Source of the DNA: JAULUH01 sp032111745
Lineage (GTDB): Bacteria > Chloroflexota > Anaerolineae > JAAEKA01
Length of the DNA stretch: 58,678 bases
Assembly: GCA_032111745.1 (NCBI GenBank)
Contig: JAULUH010000183.1
Coordinates: forward strand, 1-58,678
Direction: 5' to 3'
The number at the start of each line of letters is the position of its first letter. Within the stretch, counting starts at the first letter, position 1. Positions 33,830 to 42,448 of this stretch are shown here, in pieces. The translations under genes and the position numbers were made by a program. A model generated the notes under the pieces. That model was given only the letters and a program-made list of their open reading frames with translations. It ran no database searches and had not been told where the DNA came from.

Positions 33830-34633
33830 CTATTCGAGGGTCAGGAGATACTCCACCAGACCGTCCAGCTCTTCAGGCGCCATTGTCTGGCCGTAGGTCC
33901 CTGGCATCAGGCCAGGCTGGCAGGGACCGGTGGGGCACTCGGGCACGATGTAGGCACCGGGGTTGACGATGGAGGTCCGGATGTACTCCTCGGCCGACTC
34001 GCCGGGCACGGTCTCGGCGCCGCGGGTGGCGATGCCACCGAGGTTGGGGCCGATGACTCCTGCACCACCGGGCTCGCCGTGACAGCCGGCGCAGCCCTGG
34101 GCAGTGTAGACTGCCATGCCTATCTCGATTGGTGAGGCGCCCTCGGGGATGGCAGGCGCGGCAGGCGTTGCGGCTGCGGTCTCACCGGCCGCCAGCGCAG
34201 CCTTCTCCCAGTTCAGGACATAGCTGGTCACGTCGCGCACCTGGTCTGGGCGCATTGGACCGCCGTATTCCTGGCCCCAGGTGGGCATGACGGCGCTGTA
34301 CTGCCCGCTGCCTACGGGCCGGCCGGCGTTCACCGTCAGCTCGACGTAGCTGCGCAGCGAGCCGGCATAGCCCACCTCTTGCAGGCGAGTAGTGAAGAAA
34401 GACTGGGTGTTGAGAGCCGGGCCCACGCCAGGGATACCCTGGCCCTGGACGCCGTGGCAACCGACGCAGTTGGCCTCGAAGAGCAGGGCTCCGTTTTCCA
34501 CCGCGCGGCCTTCGAAGTTGACCTCTTTGCCGACCAGTCGCCCTTCCTCCTGCAGTCCCACCAGGAAGACGACCGCGAAGACGCCCAGTAGAACCAGGAT
34601 GGCGACGGTCAGCTTGGTCATGATATTGTTCAT
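33830..34633 (-). CDS. N-terminally anchored dihaem cytochrome c of the bc complex
   Basis: A 267-residue protein with an N-terminal TM anchor (about 7-27) and two haem c sites, CVGCH (56-60) and CAGCH (181-185). MPTWGQEYGG after the first domain likely supplies Met; the second domain has MPGTYGQTMAPEEL. It starts five bases after the cytochrome b stop, so it is almost certainly a subunit replacing cytochrome c1. With the second dihaem protein the complex would hold four haems c. Confidence 0.9.
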   Translation of the reverse strand: MNNIMTKLTVAILVLLGVFAVVFLVGLQEEGRLVGKEVNFEGRAVENGALLFEANCVGCHGVQGQGIPGVGPALNTQSFFTTRLQEVGYAGSLRSYVELTVNAGRPVGSGQYSAVMPTWGQEYGGPMRPDQVRDVTSYVLNWEKAALAAGETAAATPAAPAIPEGASPIEIGMAVYTAQGCAGCHGEPGGAGVIGPNLGGIATRGAETVPGESAEEYIRTSIVNPGAYIVPECPTGPCQPGLMPGTYGQTMAPEELDGLVEYLLTLE

Positions 34634-34638
34634 CAGCT

Positions 34639-36258
34639 TTACCCTTCGTCGTAATCCGCCGCTTCGTGGATGTAGAAGGCCCTCTCGAAGGTCTGTTCGT
34701 CGCTGCCCTCGGGCTGCCAGAAGACACGCATCGTGACCTTCTTGAGTTCAGGTTGCCACTCTTCGATGATCAGCTTGCCGTAGCCGTTCGGCAGACCCTC
34801 GGGCAGGCCCTTCTCGTAGGCCTTGGCATCCTCCTCGACGATATGGTGAGCATACTCCTCCATGAGGAGCTTGACCTCCGGGCTGGCCGGGCTTTCGGTG
34901 TTCTCGGGGAGGTCGACTCGGGTGTCCCAGGTGCCGGGCGTGAGGGTCGCCCAGGAGGTCTCGCGGATCGGTCCGGCCTCCTCCTCGGGCAGCATGAGCT
35001 GTACTACCTCCTCGGCCGGAGGTGAGGCCACCAGGAAGAAGGGCGTGCCCATCCAGGTCAGGATGACGAAGACCGCCGAGGCCAGCAACCAGGCGGAGAT
35101 GGCAAAGCGGCGATCCTTGGCCCGGCGGCTGGGGTTGAAGTCGATGTAGGGGATGATGGCCAGGAAGCCGAACACCAGGGTGGGTACGATCACCCCCATG
35201 AGGGTGGGATCGCCCAGCTTGAGCAGGCCCTGGACCCACAGGAAGTACCACGGCGCCTTGGTGTGTAGCGGGGTCTTGTTGGGGTTGGCGTGATGCTCCA
35301 GGGGAGCGCCGGGGTAGATGTTGAAGACGATCAGGGCCAGTATGATGAAGGTGACCAGGCCCAACAGCATCATCTCGTCGGTGAAGATGTCGGGCAGATA
35401 GTAGCGGCGCCTGTCCGCGGGCACGCGCTTTGCCGTATCCTGCCCCACCTCTTCCTCAGACGACGGTAGAGAGATGCCGAAGCGCACTACCTTATAGTAG
35501 TGGATGAAGAAGACAAAGATGATCAGCAGGGGCACAAAGAGCACGTGGAGGAGGTAGAACCGCAGCAGGCCGTTGGCACCGATATCCGGTGCCCCCAGCA
35601 GCACCAACTTCACGGCGTTGCCCAGGACTGGCGGGGGTGCCTTGTCGACCATGCTGGTGCCGATGGTCACCGCCCAGTAGGCCAGCTGGTCCCAGGGCAA
35701 CAGGTAGCCGCTGAAGCTCATGAAAAGGGTAGCTACTAGCAGGATGACACCGGTTAGCCAGGTGAATTGCCTTGGCTTCTTGTAGGACCCGGTCAAAAAC
35801 GTTCGCACCATATGTAAGGTGACGAAGATGACCATAAGCTCGGCCGTGAGGCGATGGATATCGCGCATGAACTGGCCGAAGGGCACATTGCTCATGATGG
35901 CCAGCATGTCGCCATAGGCCCGTTCAGGCGTGGGCGCGTAGAAGATCATCAGGAAGATGCCGGTGATGGTCTCGACGATGAAAAAGTAGGTACTCAGGAG
36001 GCCCAGGCGGAAGGTGTGGGTGATCTTGGTCACCGACTCGTGATAGTAGCTGGGCTTGATATGAAAGAGGAAGGACTCGGAGTGGACGGTCAGGCGGGGG
36101 TTTGGACGCCGGGCTTCCTCACCGCGGGCCAAGGCCCGCACGTCGTTGAAGTTCATGCCGGTCGTCAGCCGCGTGATGAAGACGTCCACCTGTCGGAGGC
36201 TCCAGTTGATGAGGCCCTCATCGACAATCTGCTTGGGGATATCGCTTATCACACCCAT
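34639..36258 (-). CDS. Cytochrome b of a menaquinol:cytochrome c oxidoreductase (fused b6/subunit IV)
   Basis: A 539-residue protein carrying both the N-terminal four-helix haem part and the C-terminal subunit-IV-like part. Haem b ligands are H135, H149, H238 and H253. The 15-residue step in the second pair is the b6f/Firmicutes pattern, not the 14 of mitochondrial bc1. The Qo motif normally written PEWY reads APWY (335-338, TPLHTKAPWYFLW). About 110 residues after the last helix form an acidic cytoplasmic or peripheral tail. It oxidises quinol, probably menaquinol, passing electrons to the Rieske protein encoded just upstream. Confidence 0.93.
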   Translation of the reverse strand: MGVISDIPKQIVDEGLINWSLRQVDVFITRLTTGMNFNDVRALARGEEARRPNPRLTVHSESFLFHIKPSYYHESVTKITHTFRLGLLSTYFFIVETITGIFLMIFYAPTPERAYGDMLAIMSNVPFGQFMRDIHRLTAELMVIFVTLHMVRTFLTGSYKKPRQFTWLTGVILLVATLFMSFSGYLLPWDQLAYWAVTIGTSMVDKAPPPVLGNAVKLVLLGAPDIGANGLLRFYLLHVLFVPLLIIFVFFIHYYKVVRFGISLPSSEEEVGQDTAKRVPADRRRYYLPDIFTDEMMLLGLVTFIILALIVFNIYPGAPLEHHANPNKTPLHTKAPWYFLWVQGLLKLGDPTLMGVIVPTLVFGFLAIIPYIDFNPSRRAKDRRFAISAWLLASAVFVILTWMGTPFFLVASPPAEEVVQLMLPEEEAGPIRETSWATLTPGTWDTRVDLPENTESPASPEVKLLMEEYAHHIVEEDAKAYEKGLPEGLPNGYGKLIIEEWQPELKKVTMRVFWQPEGSDEQTFERAFYIHEAADYDEG

Positions 36259-36374
36259 ACAACTGCTCCTTACCGGTTACCGTACAGGTTCGTTCACAGG
36301 TGCCCCGCCATGCCTGAGCTAGAGGCTGGCCGGGACATCGCCGGCAGCAGGATGGCGAACGCAGGCCAGCGCGA

Positions 36375-37085
36375 TCAATGCGGAGGACCGTTGAGCTTGG
36401 CGCCGGTATCTACCTTGACCACGGTATCAGGGCTGGGCACAGGCAGTCCCTCGCCCCCTACCGTGGTCTGGGCCACGACCTGCCCACCAGGAGACTCCAG
36501 GATAACCACGAACTGGTCCAGCGAACGGGGCGCCGGACCCTCGATGAACTTGCCGTCCTTCTGGAATTTCGAGCCATGGCAAGGGCATTCGAAGCGGAAG
36601 GTCTGGTCCTTCCACTCGTAGATGCAGCCAAGGTGAGTGCACACCCGGTAGAGAGCGCGCACGCCATCAGCATCGTTGCTAACCCAGAACTGGCCATCCA
36701 CGTTGTTGACCGGAGGCGCGTCGACGGGTGGCAGGCTGGTAGCCGGGCCCAGATCGAAAACACCGCCGAACTCACCCTCCTTGAAGCGGGGCAGGGCAAA
36801 GGCGAAGGCAGCGACGCCTCCCTGAATCAGGACCAGGCCCAACGCTGCGCCCCAGGCGTAATTCATGAATTCACGGCGGCTGACAGGCTCGGCCTTGGGC
36901 CTGGCCTTTGCCGCCTTCGTCTCCGCCTTCTGCTGGCGGCCCGATTTCAGGTATTGGCCCTGGTCGCTGCGATACTCAGCACCCACAGCGGTGGCCTTGG
37001 TGGTCTGCTGCTGCTTCTCCTCCAGGAACTTTCGCTGTTCCGGGGTAAGCTCTTCGGGGCCAGACGGTGGTTTGGGATCAGCCAT
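36375..37085 (-). CDS. Rieske 2Fe-2S protein of the bc complex
   Basis: A 236-residue protein with the cluster motifs C149-T-H151-L-G-C154 and C167-P-C169-H170-G-S, including the disulfide cysteines. A charged N-terminal extension of about 68 residues (EEKQQQTTKATAVG..., lysine-rich) precedes a twin-arginine-like S-R-R-E-F and one TM helix (about 75-97). This suggests Tat insertion. It accepts the first electron from quinol and hands it to cytochrome c. First gene of the four-gene operon, behind a consensus promoter 168 bases upstream. Confidence 0.95.
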   Translation of the reverse strand: MADPKPPSGPEELTPEQRKFLEEKQQQTTKATAVGAEYRSDQGQYLKSGRQQKAETKAAKARPKAEPVSRREFMNYAWGAALGLVLIQGGVAAFAFALPRFKEGEFGGVFDLGPATSLPPVDAPPVNNVDGQFWVSNDADGVRALYRVCTHLGCIYEWKDQTFRFECPCHGSKFQKDGKFIEGPAPRSLDQFVVILESPGGQVVAQTTVGGEGLPVPSPDTVVKVDTGAKLNGPPH

Positions 37086-37252
37086 GGATCAGCAAGCCTC
37101 CTACCGAACTCCAGAGGTCAGCACCGCGCACAAGTCCTGCGGAAGGCAGCAGCCGGTGCGTCCGCGTGGATTGAGTGCATAGCCTGTAGTGTCATCAACT
37201 TCAATCAGCAATGCGTGGTCAAACTATTACGGGGTAGGGAAAGGTAGGCGAA

Positions 37253-37281
37253 ATTATAGCATGCTGGCTGGACATTGTCAA
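37253..37281 (-). promoter_or_regulatory. Consensus sigma-70 promoter of the bc-complex operon
   Basis: On the minus strand, TTGACA (37276-37281), 17 bases, TATAAT (37253-37258), a full match in both boxes, with TGC extending the -10. It gives a leader of about 160 bases for the Rieske gene. The -35 box abuts the terminator of the previous operon. Confidence 0.85.
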
Positions 37282-37324
37282 AACAATCACAGCCTGCGCC
37301 TGCCGCGTTGCGGCATGTGCTGTG
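37280..37324 (-). terminator. Intrinsic terminator after arfB
   Basis: A two-part hairpin on the minus strand: outer arms CACAGC/GCTGTG (37319-37324 with 37288-37293) enclosing a perfect TGCCGC/GCGGCA stem (37301-37315). It is followed by ATTGTTTT. It begins 17 bases after the arfB stop. Confidence 0.6.
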
Positions 37325-37340
37325 AAGATAGGAATGGGGC

Positions 37341-37772
37341 CTACTCAGGTGGCACGCGCCCGCGCAGGCGCTTCAGCCGGCTCCGCTGCCGCTTGCTCTC
37401 CACCCGGCGACGCCTGGCCTCGAGGCTCGGCTGCGTCGCCCGGCGGCGCTTACGCGGCTTCAAAGCCGCGGCCAGCAGGGCCTGGAGTCGCTCCAAGACC
37501 TCCTGGCGATTCTGCATCTGGCTGCGTCCACCCTGGGAGGTTAGGTGCAACACTCCTTCGCTGTCGACACGAGTGGCCAGACGCTCCAGCGCGCGCGCCC
37601 GTTGCTCGCCGGTCAAACTGGGGGAGTTGGCCAGGTCGAAGAGCAGCTCGACCTTGGTCTCGGTCTTCTGCACGTGCTGCCCCCCAGGGCCGCTGCTGCG
37701 GGCGTAGCGAAAACGTAGCTCATCCAGGGGGATGGCGATACCATTGGTGATGTAGAGAGTATTGTCGTTCAC
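37341..37772 (-). CDS. arfB: Peptidyl-tRNA hydrolase ArfB (YaeJ), ribosome rescue factor
   Basis: A 143-residue release-factor-like protein that frees stalled ribosomes independently of a stop codon. It begins MNDNTLYITNGIAIPLDELRFRYARSSGPGGQHVQKTETKVELLFDL, containing the catalytic GGQ. It ends in the lysine/arginine-rich tail (KPRKRRRATQPSLEARRRRVESKRQRSRLKRLRG) that inserts into the mRNA channel. The start is GTG 37772; the longer frame upstream overlaps the lipoprotein gene and is not coding. It is the third gene after valS. Confidence 0.92.
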   Translation of the reverse strand: MNDNTLYITNGIAIPLDELRFRYARSSGPGGQHVQKTETKVELLFDLANSPSLTGEQRARALERLATRVDSEGVLHLTSQGGRSQMQNRQEVLERLQALLAAALKPRKRRRATQPSLEARRRRVESKRQRSRLKRLRGRVPPE

Positions 37773-37789
37773 GGCCGTACACCGGTAGC

Positions 37790-38713
37790 CTAGGGCGGTG
37801 TGATGGGCACCGTCGTGGTCAGCGGCACCGTAGTGGTTTGGGACTGCGTCACCGCTACCGTGGGCACTATCGGCACCATGGGCGGCGGCTCGACGCGTTC
37901 CAGGCGCAGTGAGCGGCGGTGCTCCCAGTAGCCGGGGCACGCCGCCTCTGGCAGGGCCAGGGAACGGTTGCGGTAGAGGGAGACCTGGTACCTGCGGCCA
38001 TCGAGAGACAGCATGCGATCCTCGCCCGGGTAGAGAACGACTTCGGCGTCCTGCCAACGCACCCGCAGTGGCTGGATCTGCCGGTGCTCCACGCAGGCGT
38101 TGTTGAGGATGGCGACCGTTGGGCATTCCCCTGCTGTGTCCTCCAGCTCAATGGCCAGGGGGTCGTCCTGCAGATCGACGTCGGTGAGGCCGAGGAAGAG
38201 CAAGCCCTTCTCATCGAAGACCTGCAACTCGTAGCTTTGATAGAGCTCCCGGTAGACCTGCTCGACTGCGGTCTCCGCCGCAGGCGCCAGGCTGGAGCTC
38301 GTTGCCTCTGGCATAGGCGCAGGCAGCGCCCAGGCGATCATGCGGTAGGTCTGGCCAATCAGCAGAGGCGGTGGATCCCCCTGGTAGTCCAGCGTGAGGG
38401 TGATCTCCTCGCCGAGCTCGCCGAGGATAAACGAGCGATGGGGCAGCCGGGCCACCTCATCGTCAGTGCCCAGGACCGTAGCCTGGAACTCGATGACCTG
38501 GCGATCGGCGTAGGCCCGCATAAGGTCAGACTGCGGCGGATCGCGCGGCAGCAGCAGCCAGCTCTGTACTGCACCGTCGCCCAGGCAGCGCTCGGGCAGG
38601 ACGGCCAGGGCTGGCGTGACCTCAGGTGCCGCCGGAGCTGGGGCTGGTCCGGGCAGAGTACATGCTGCACAGGTCAGCCCGACGGCCCATACGAAGGCCA
38701 GAAGCCGTCTCAT
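37790..38713 (-). CDS. Predicted lipoprotein of unknown function
   Basis: A 307-residue exported protein. The signal MRRLLAFVWAVGLTCAAC has a lipobox with the lipidated Cys, followed by a Pro/Ala-rich linker. The body (PERCLGDGAVQSWLLLP, EITLTLDYQGDPPPLLIGQTYRMIAW, CVEHRQIQPLRVRWQDAEVVLYPGEDRMLSLDGRRYQVSLYRNRSLA) looks beta-rich, with several cysteines, and the tail is Thr/Pro-rich. I do not recognise the family. The start is ATG 38713: it overlaps the valS stop as ATGA with GGAAGG upstream, so translation is coupled to valS. Confidence 0.75.
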   Translation of the reverse strand: MRRLLAFVWAVGLTCAACTLPGPAPAPAAPEVTPALAVLPERCLGDGAVQSWLLLPRDPPQSDLMRAYADRQVIEFQATVLGTDDEVARLPHRSFILGELGEEITLTLDYQGDPPPLLIGQTYRMIAWALPAPMPEATSSSLAPAAETAVEQVYRELYQSYELQVFDEKGLLFLGLTDVDLQDDPLAIELEDTAGECPTVAILNNACVEHRQIQPLRVRWQDAEVVLYPGEDRMLSLDGRRYQVSLYRNRSLALPEAACPGYWEHRRSLRLERVEPPPMVPIVPTVAVTQSQTTTVPLTTTVPITPP

Positions 38714-41454
38714 CCTTCCAGAACTCGCAGGCGCTCCTCGATCTGCGCCTTTTTGTCCTGCCACTCGGCCAGCAGCTTGCGGGCACCGTCCACGACGTTA
38801 GCCGGCGCGTTTGCCATGAAGCCGGGATTGTCCAGCCGCGCTGCGGTGGTAGCCACCTGTTTGTCGGCGTTGGCCAACTCTTTGCCCAGCCGGGCGATCT
38901 CGGCGTCCAGATCCACCAGGTCGGCCAGGGGTAGGGAGATGGTCACACCACCGGCCACCAGGGACACAGAACGAGCCGGGATGTCCAGGCTGGCGGCCAC
39001 CTGTGCATGTGCCAGGTCCAGGCCGGCCAGCGCGGCGATCACCGGTAGCTCGCGCTGCAGCTGGGGATGAAGCTCCCCGGCGCTGATCAGGGCGCCGATG
39101 CGGCGGCCGGGAGCCACGTTGTACTCCGCGCGCGCGTTGCGAATCGCTCGCACGATTTCCTGCATGCGGCCAAATTCGCTCAGGGCTGGCTCATCCACGG
39201 CACCTGGCTCAGGCCAGGGCGCGATGATCAAGGCTTCGGGCCAACCGGCAGGCAACCCAAAGGACGGATCAGGCTCCGCGGCCAGGGAAGCTGCCTTCAA
39301 GCGCTGCCAGATTTCCTCGGTGACAAAGGGGATGTAAGGGTGCAGCAGACGCAGGGTCTGGTCCAGGACATGCACCAGCAACCGGGCGGTGCGCCAGGCG
39401 CCGGCGCCCCCTTGCGCCAGCTGGGTCTTGGCAATCTCGATGTACCAGTCGGCGAAATCACCCCACAGGAACTCGTAGGCCTGGCGACCGGCCTCGCCGT
39501 ACTGGTAAGACTCGATCAGGCGGGTGGTCTCGGCGATCGTGGTGCTAAGCCGGCTGGATACCCAGCGGTCGGCCAGGGTGGGATCGCCGGGTTCCAGGCT
39601 TTGCGCAGCCCCTGCCGGGCCTTGCTCGGCGAGCTTGCCCAGGTTGCTGACGGTGAAACGCGTCGCATTCCAGATCTTATTGGCGAAATTGCGGTTGGCG
39701 CGGATCCGATCGAGGCTGAGGTTCATGTCGCTGCCCGGCGTCGATCCGGTGAGCAACGTGAAGCGCAGCGCATCGGTGCCGAACTCGTCCATGACCTCGA
39801 TGGGATCGATGGTGTTGCCGGCCGTCTTGCTCATTTTACGGCCATGTTCGTCTCTGACCAGGCCGTGCAGGTACACCGTATGGAACGGGATATCGTTGGT
39901 GAACAGCAAGCCGGTCATGATCATGCGGGCTACCCAGAAGAAGAGGATATCATAGCCCGTCTCCATGATGTCGGTGGGGTAGTAGCGCTCGAGGTCCGCT
40001 GTGTCGTCGGGCCAGCCCAGGGTGCTGAAGGGCCACAGGGCGGAGCTGAACCAGGTGTCAAGCACATCGGAATCCTGCTGCAGAGCCACCGGCTCGCCGT
40101 AGTGCCGGACGGCCTGGTCCAGGGCCTCAGCCTCGCCAGCGGCCACAAACAGCTGGCCGTCCGGGCCGTACCAGGCCGGAATGCGGTGGCCCCACCACAG
40201 TTGGCGGCTAATGCACCAGTCGCGGATGTTCTCCAGCCAGTTGTAATAAACCTTGGTGAAACGCTCGGGCACGATCTCAATACGGCCTGAGCGGACGGCC
40301 TCCAGGCCCAGCTCGGCCAGCGGCCGCATGGTGACGAACCACTGGGTGGATACCATGGGCTCGACCACCTCGCCACCGCGTTGGCTGCGCGGGATCTGCA
40401 GGGTGTGGGGCTCGGTCTTGATAACCAGGCTGGCGGCCTCCATGTCGGCCCACAGTTTCCGGCGGGCCTCGAAACGATCCAGGCCAGCGTAAGGCCCGGC
40501 GGCCTCGCCCATGGTGGCGTCACGCTGCATGGCATTGACAATTGGCAGCCCATGACGCTGGCCGATCACGAAATCGTTGGGGTCATGGCCGGGCGTGATC
40601 TTCAGGGCGCCGGTGCCGAAGCCCATGTCCACGTAGGTGTCGTGGATGACCGGGATGGGCCGCTTGAGTATGGGCACCAGGCAGGTGGCGCCAATGAGAT
40701 GGCGGTAGCGCTCGTCGTCGGGATGCACGGCCACCGCCGTGTCACCCAAGATGGTCTCCGGCCGGGTGGTGGCCACAGGGATATAGCCCTGGCCAGGCCC
40801 TTCGTCCAAGTCATGGCCGGCAATGGGATACTTAAAGTAGTAGAGGGTGCCCTGCTCCTCGCTGTACTCCACCTCCAGATCACTGACCGCGGTCTGCAGG
40901 CCGGGGGACCAGTTGATCAGGTACTCGCCGCGATAGATCAACCCCATGCGATATAGGCGCAGGAAGGCCTCGCCGACGGCCCGGCTCAAGCCTTCGTCCA
41001 GGGTGAAGCGCACCCGGTCCCAATCTGCACTGGCGCCGAGGCGGCGCAGCTGCTCCACGATGTAGTCGCCGTACCGCTCCTTCCAGGCCCAGGTGCGCCG
41101 CAGGAATTCATCGCGGCCGACCTCACGGCGGCTGGTGCCCTCGGAGAGCAACATCTTCTCAACCTGGAGCTGGGTGGCGATACCGGCGTGGTCGGTGCCC
41201 GGGACCCAGAGGGCCGCATGGCCTTGCATGCGGGCGTAGCGGATCATCAGGTCCTCCAGGGCGACGAACATGGCATGGCCCTGGTGCAGCCCACCGGTGA
41301 TATTGGGCGGAGGGATGGCGATGACGAAGGGAGTGGCATCCGGGCCGGCGCACTCCGGCTTGAACCAGCCGTTTTCCTCCCACCAGCAGTACAGGCGCCG
41401 CTCGGTGGCAGCGAAGTCGTAGGTCTTGGGCAGATCAAAGGGTGAGTCGGTCAT
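38710..41454 (-). CDS. valS: Valyl-tRNA synthetase
   Basis: A 914-residue class I aminoacyl-tRNA synthetase. It has the HIGH-type motif GGLHQGHA (55-61) and K-M-S-K-T (540-544), where the usual last Ser is Thr. The editing (CP1) domain in between includes PVATTRPETILGDTAVAVHP. The anticodon-binding domain has WYIEIAK. The C-terminal coiled-coil arm typical of ValRS (about 845-914: DLDAEIARLGKELANADKQVATTAARLDNPGFMANAPANVV) is present. Expression is controlled by the valine T-box directly upstream. Confidence 0.97.
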   Translation of the reverse strand: MTDSPFDLPKTYDFAATERRLYCWWEENGWFKPECAGPDATPFVIAIPPPNITGGLHQGHAMFVALEDLMIRYARMQGHAALWVPGTDHAGIATQLQVEKMLLSEGTSRREVGRDEFLRRTWAWKERYGDYIVEQLRRLGASADWDRVRFTLDEGLSRAVGEAFLRLYRMGLIYRGEYLINWSPGLQTAVSDLEVEYSEEQGTLYYFKYPIAGHDLDEGPGQGYIPVATTRPETILGDTAVAVHPDDERYRHLIGATCLVPILKRPIPVIHDTYVDMGFGTGALKITPGHDPNDFVIGQRHGLPIVNAMQRDATMGEAAGPYAGLDRFEARRKLWADMEAASLVIKTEPHTLQIPRSQRGGEVVEPMVSTQWFVTMRPLAELGLEAVRSGRIEIVPERFTKVYYNWLENIRDWCISRQLWWGHRIPAWYGPDGQLFVAAGEAEALDQAVRHYGEPVALQQDSDVLDTWFSSALWPFSTLGWPDDTADLERYYPTDIMETGYDILFFWVARMIMTGLLFTNDIPFHTVYLHGLVRDEHGRKMSKTAGNTIDPIEVMDEFGTDALRFTLLTGSTPGSDMNLSLDRIRANRNFANKIWNATRFTVSNLGKLAEQGPAGAAQSLEPGDPTLADRWVSSRLSTTIAETTRLIESYQYGEAGRQAYEFLWGDFADWYIEIAKTQLAQGGAGAWRTARLLVHVLDQTLRLLHPYIPFVTEEIWQRLKAASLAAEPDPSFGLPAGWPEALIIAPWPEPGAVDEPALSEFGRMQEIVRAIRNARAEYNVAPGRRIGALISAGELHPQLQRELPVIAALAGLDLAHAQVAASLDIPARSVSLVAGGVTISLPLADLVDLDAEIARLGKELANADKQVATTAARLDNPGFMANAPANVVDGARKLLAEWQDKKAQIEERLRVLEG

Positions 41455-41465
41455 GATGATTAGTC

Positions 41466-41737
41466 CTCGGCATACAAAAGCCCCTTACGCCACAAGGACG
41501 AAAGGGGCTTCTTTCGCGGTACCACCTTGTTTGACAGCCGGCAGGCCAGCCGCCCACTCATCGCTTTAACGGGCGCACCCGGGGCGGCATGGGCCAGGCT
41601 TCTGCCGCTCGACTCCCCGGCGACCTTCAGCAGTGCTCACGTCCAGACGGGCTCTCAGCCGGTGGCCTGTCCTTTCTGGTGACGGCGTGCCGCCTACTCC
41701 TCCGGTTCACAGTCGTTAGATCAAGGATATGCAATTA
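41466..41737 (-). promoter_or_regulatory. T-box riboswitch, valine specifier, upstream of valS
   Basis: On the minus strand the leader contains the T-box core AAGGTGGTACCGCG (41515-41528) just before a terminator hairpin (AAGCCCCTT/AAGGGGCTT, 41478-41510, then TTTG). Stem I closes with CGACT/AGTCG. It has the loop-E partners GAGTA and GAA, the latter followed by G and then GTC (41622-41624), which fits a GUC valine specifier. Uncharged tRNA-Val would bind specifier and T-box and stabilise the antiterminator, turning on valS. Confidence 0.93.
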
Positions 41738-41743
41738 GCTGGG

Positions 41744-41772
41744 ATTATATCTCAGGGCAGAGGGCCTGTCAA
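41744..41772 (-). promoter_or_regulatory. Consensus sigma-70 promoter of the valS T-box transcript
   Basis: On the minus strand, TTGACA (41767-41772), 17 bases, TATAAT (41744-41749), a full match. Transcription would begin near 41737, at the foot of T-box stem I. Confidence 0.88.
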
Positions 41773-41800
41773 GGTAAGGTGAATCGCCGCGGGCCATTTA

Positions 41801-42424
41801 TTAGAAGAGGCGGATGATCCATTGGGAGAGACTCGGCAGCAAGCCGGCCCCGGCATAGGCGATGACCAGCGCTTTGAGGGTCTTGCCGGGCCAGCAGGCG
41901 ATCAGGAACAGCCCTACCGGGTAGCGCACGCCGCCTGCGGTGATGCCAACCACGTCGAAGGTCGGATTGGGGATGGCAGATAGCACGAAGAAAAGCAAGG
42001 GGCCGTAGCGGCGAATCCTGGCAGCCATGTGCTCATAGGCCGCCCGATCCTCCACCACGGCCCGCCCGCTGTAGCCGGCCATATAGCCGGTGACCTCCCC
42101 CAGCGTCTCACCGAGGCCAGCTGCCAGCCCCACCAGCAGGGGGCTAGCCAGCGCGCCGCCCAACGCAAAGGTGATGACCACACCGGGCATCGGCAGGATG
42201 ATGGTGGCACTGCTGATCAGTCCGGCCAGGAACGCGCCCACATAGCCCATTTCCTGCAGCTGCAGCAGCCTTTCCCGCAAGAGGAAGCCGACGCCAGTGA
42301 TTGCCACCACTACGGCCAACACGGCCACGCGACGGGCAGCGCGCAGCCGGCTGGCCGAGATGGTGATTGTAGGGCCCCTGCGTGGCCTGGCCTCGCCGGC
42401 GGGTTCCTGGTCAGGATATTCCAT
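41801..42424 (-). CDS. VTT-domain (DedA/TMEM41-like) membrane protein
   Basis: A 207-residue protein with about five hydrophobic segments. The VTT core is visible: FLAGLISSATIILPMPGVVITFALGGALASPLLVGLAAGLGETLGEVTGYMAGYSG and the re-entrant-loop partner FVLSAIPNPTFDVVGITAGGVRYPVGLFLIACWPGKTLKAL. The family includes lipid transporters/scramblases such as the undecaprenyl-phosphate flippases. The polysaccharide locus upstream uses that lipid carrier, but a specific link is inference. It lies 24 bases after the cyclophilin gene. Confidence 0.82.
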   Translation of the reverse strand: MEYPDQEPAGEARPRRGPTITISASRLRAARRVAVLAVVVAITGVGFLLRERLLQLQEMGYVGAFLAGLISSATIILPMPGVVITFALGGALASPLLVGLAAGLGETLGEVTGYMAGYSGRAVVEDRAAYEHMAARIRRYGPLLFFVLSAIPNPTFDVVGITAGGVRYPVGLFLIACWPGKTLKALVIAYAGAGLLPSLSQWIIRLF

Positions 42425-42448
42425 GTGACGAGGCTGCGCTCAGCAGCC

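Noticed and set aside
37773..38126. Longer arfB frame
   Set aside because: It overlaps the lipoprotein gene and shows no family resemblance; GTG 37772 gives the standard ArfB length.
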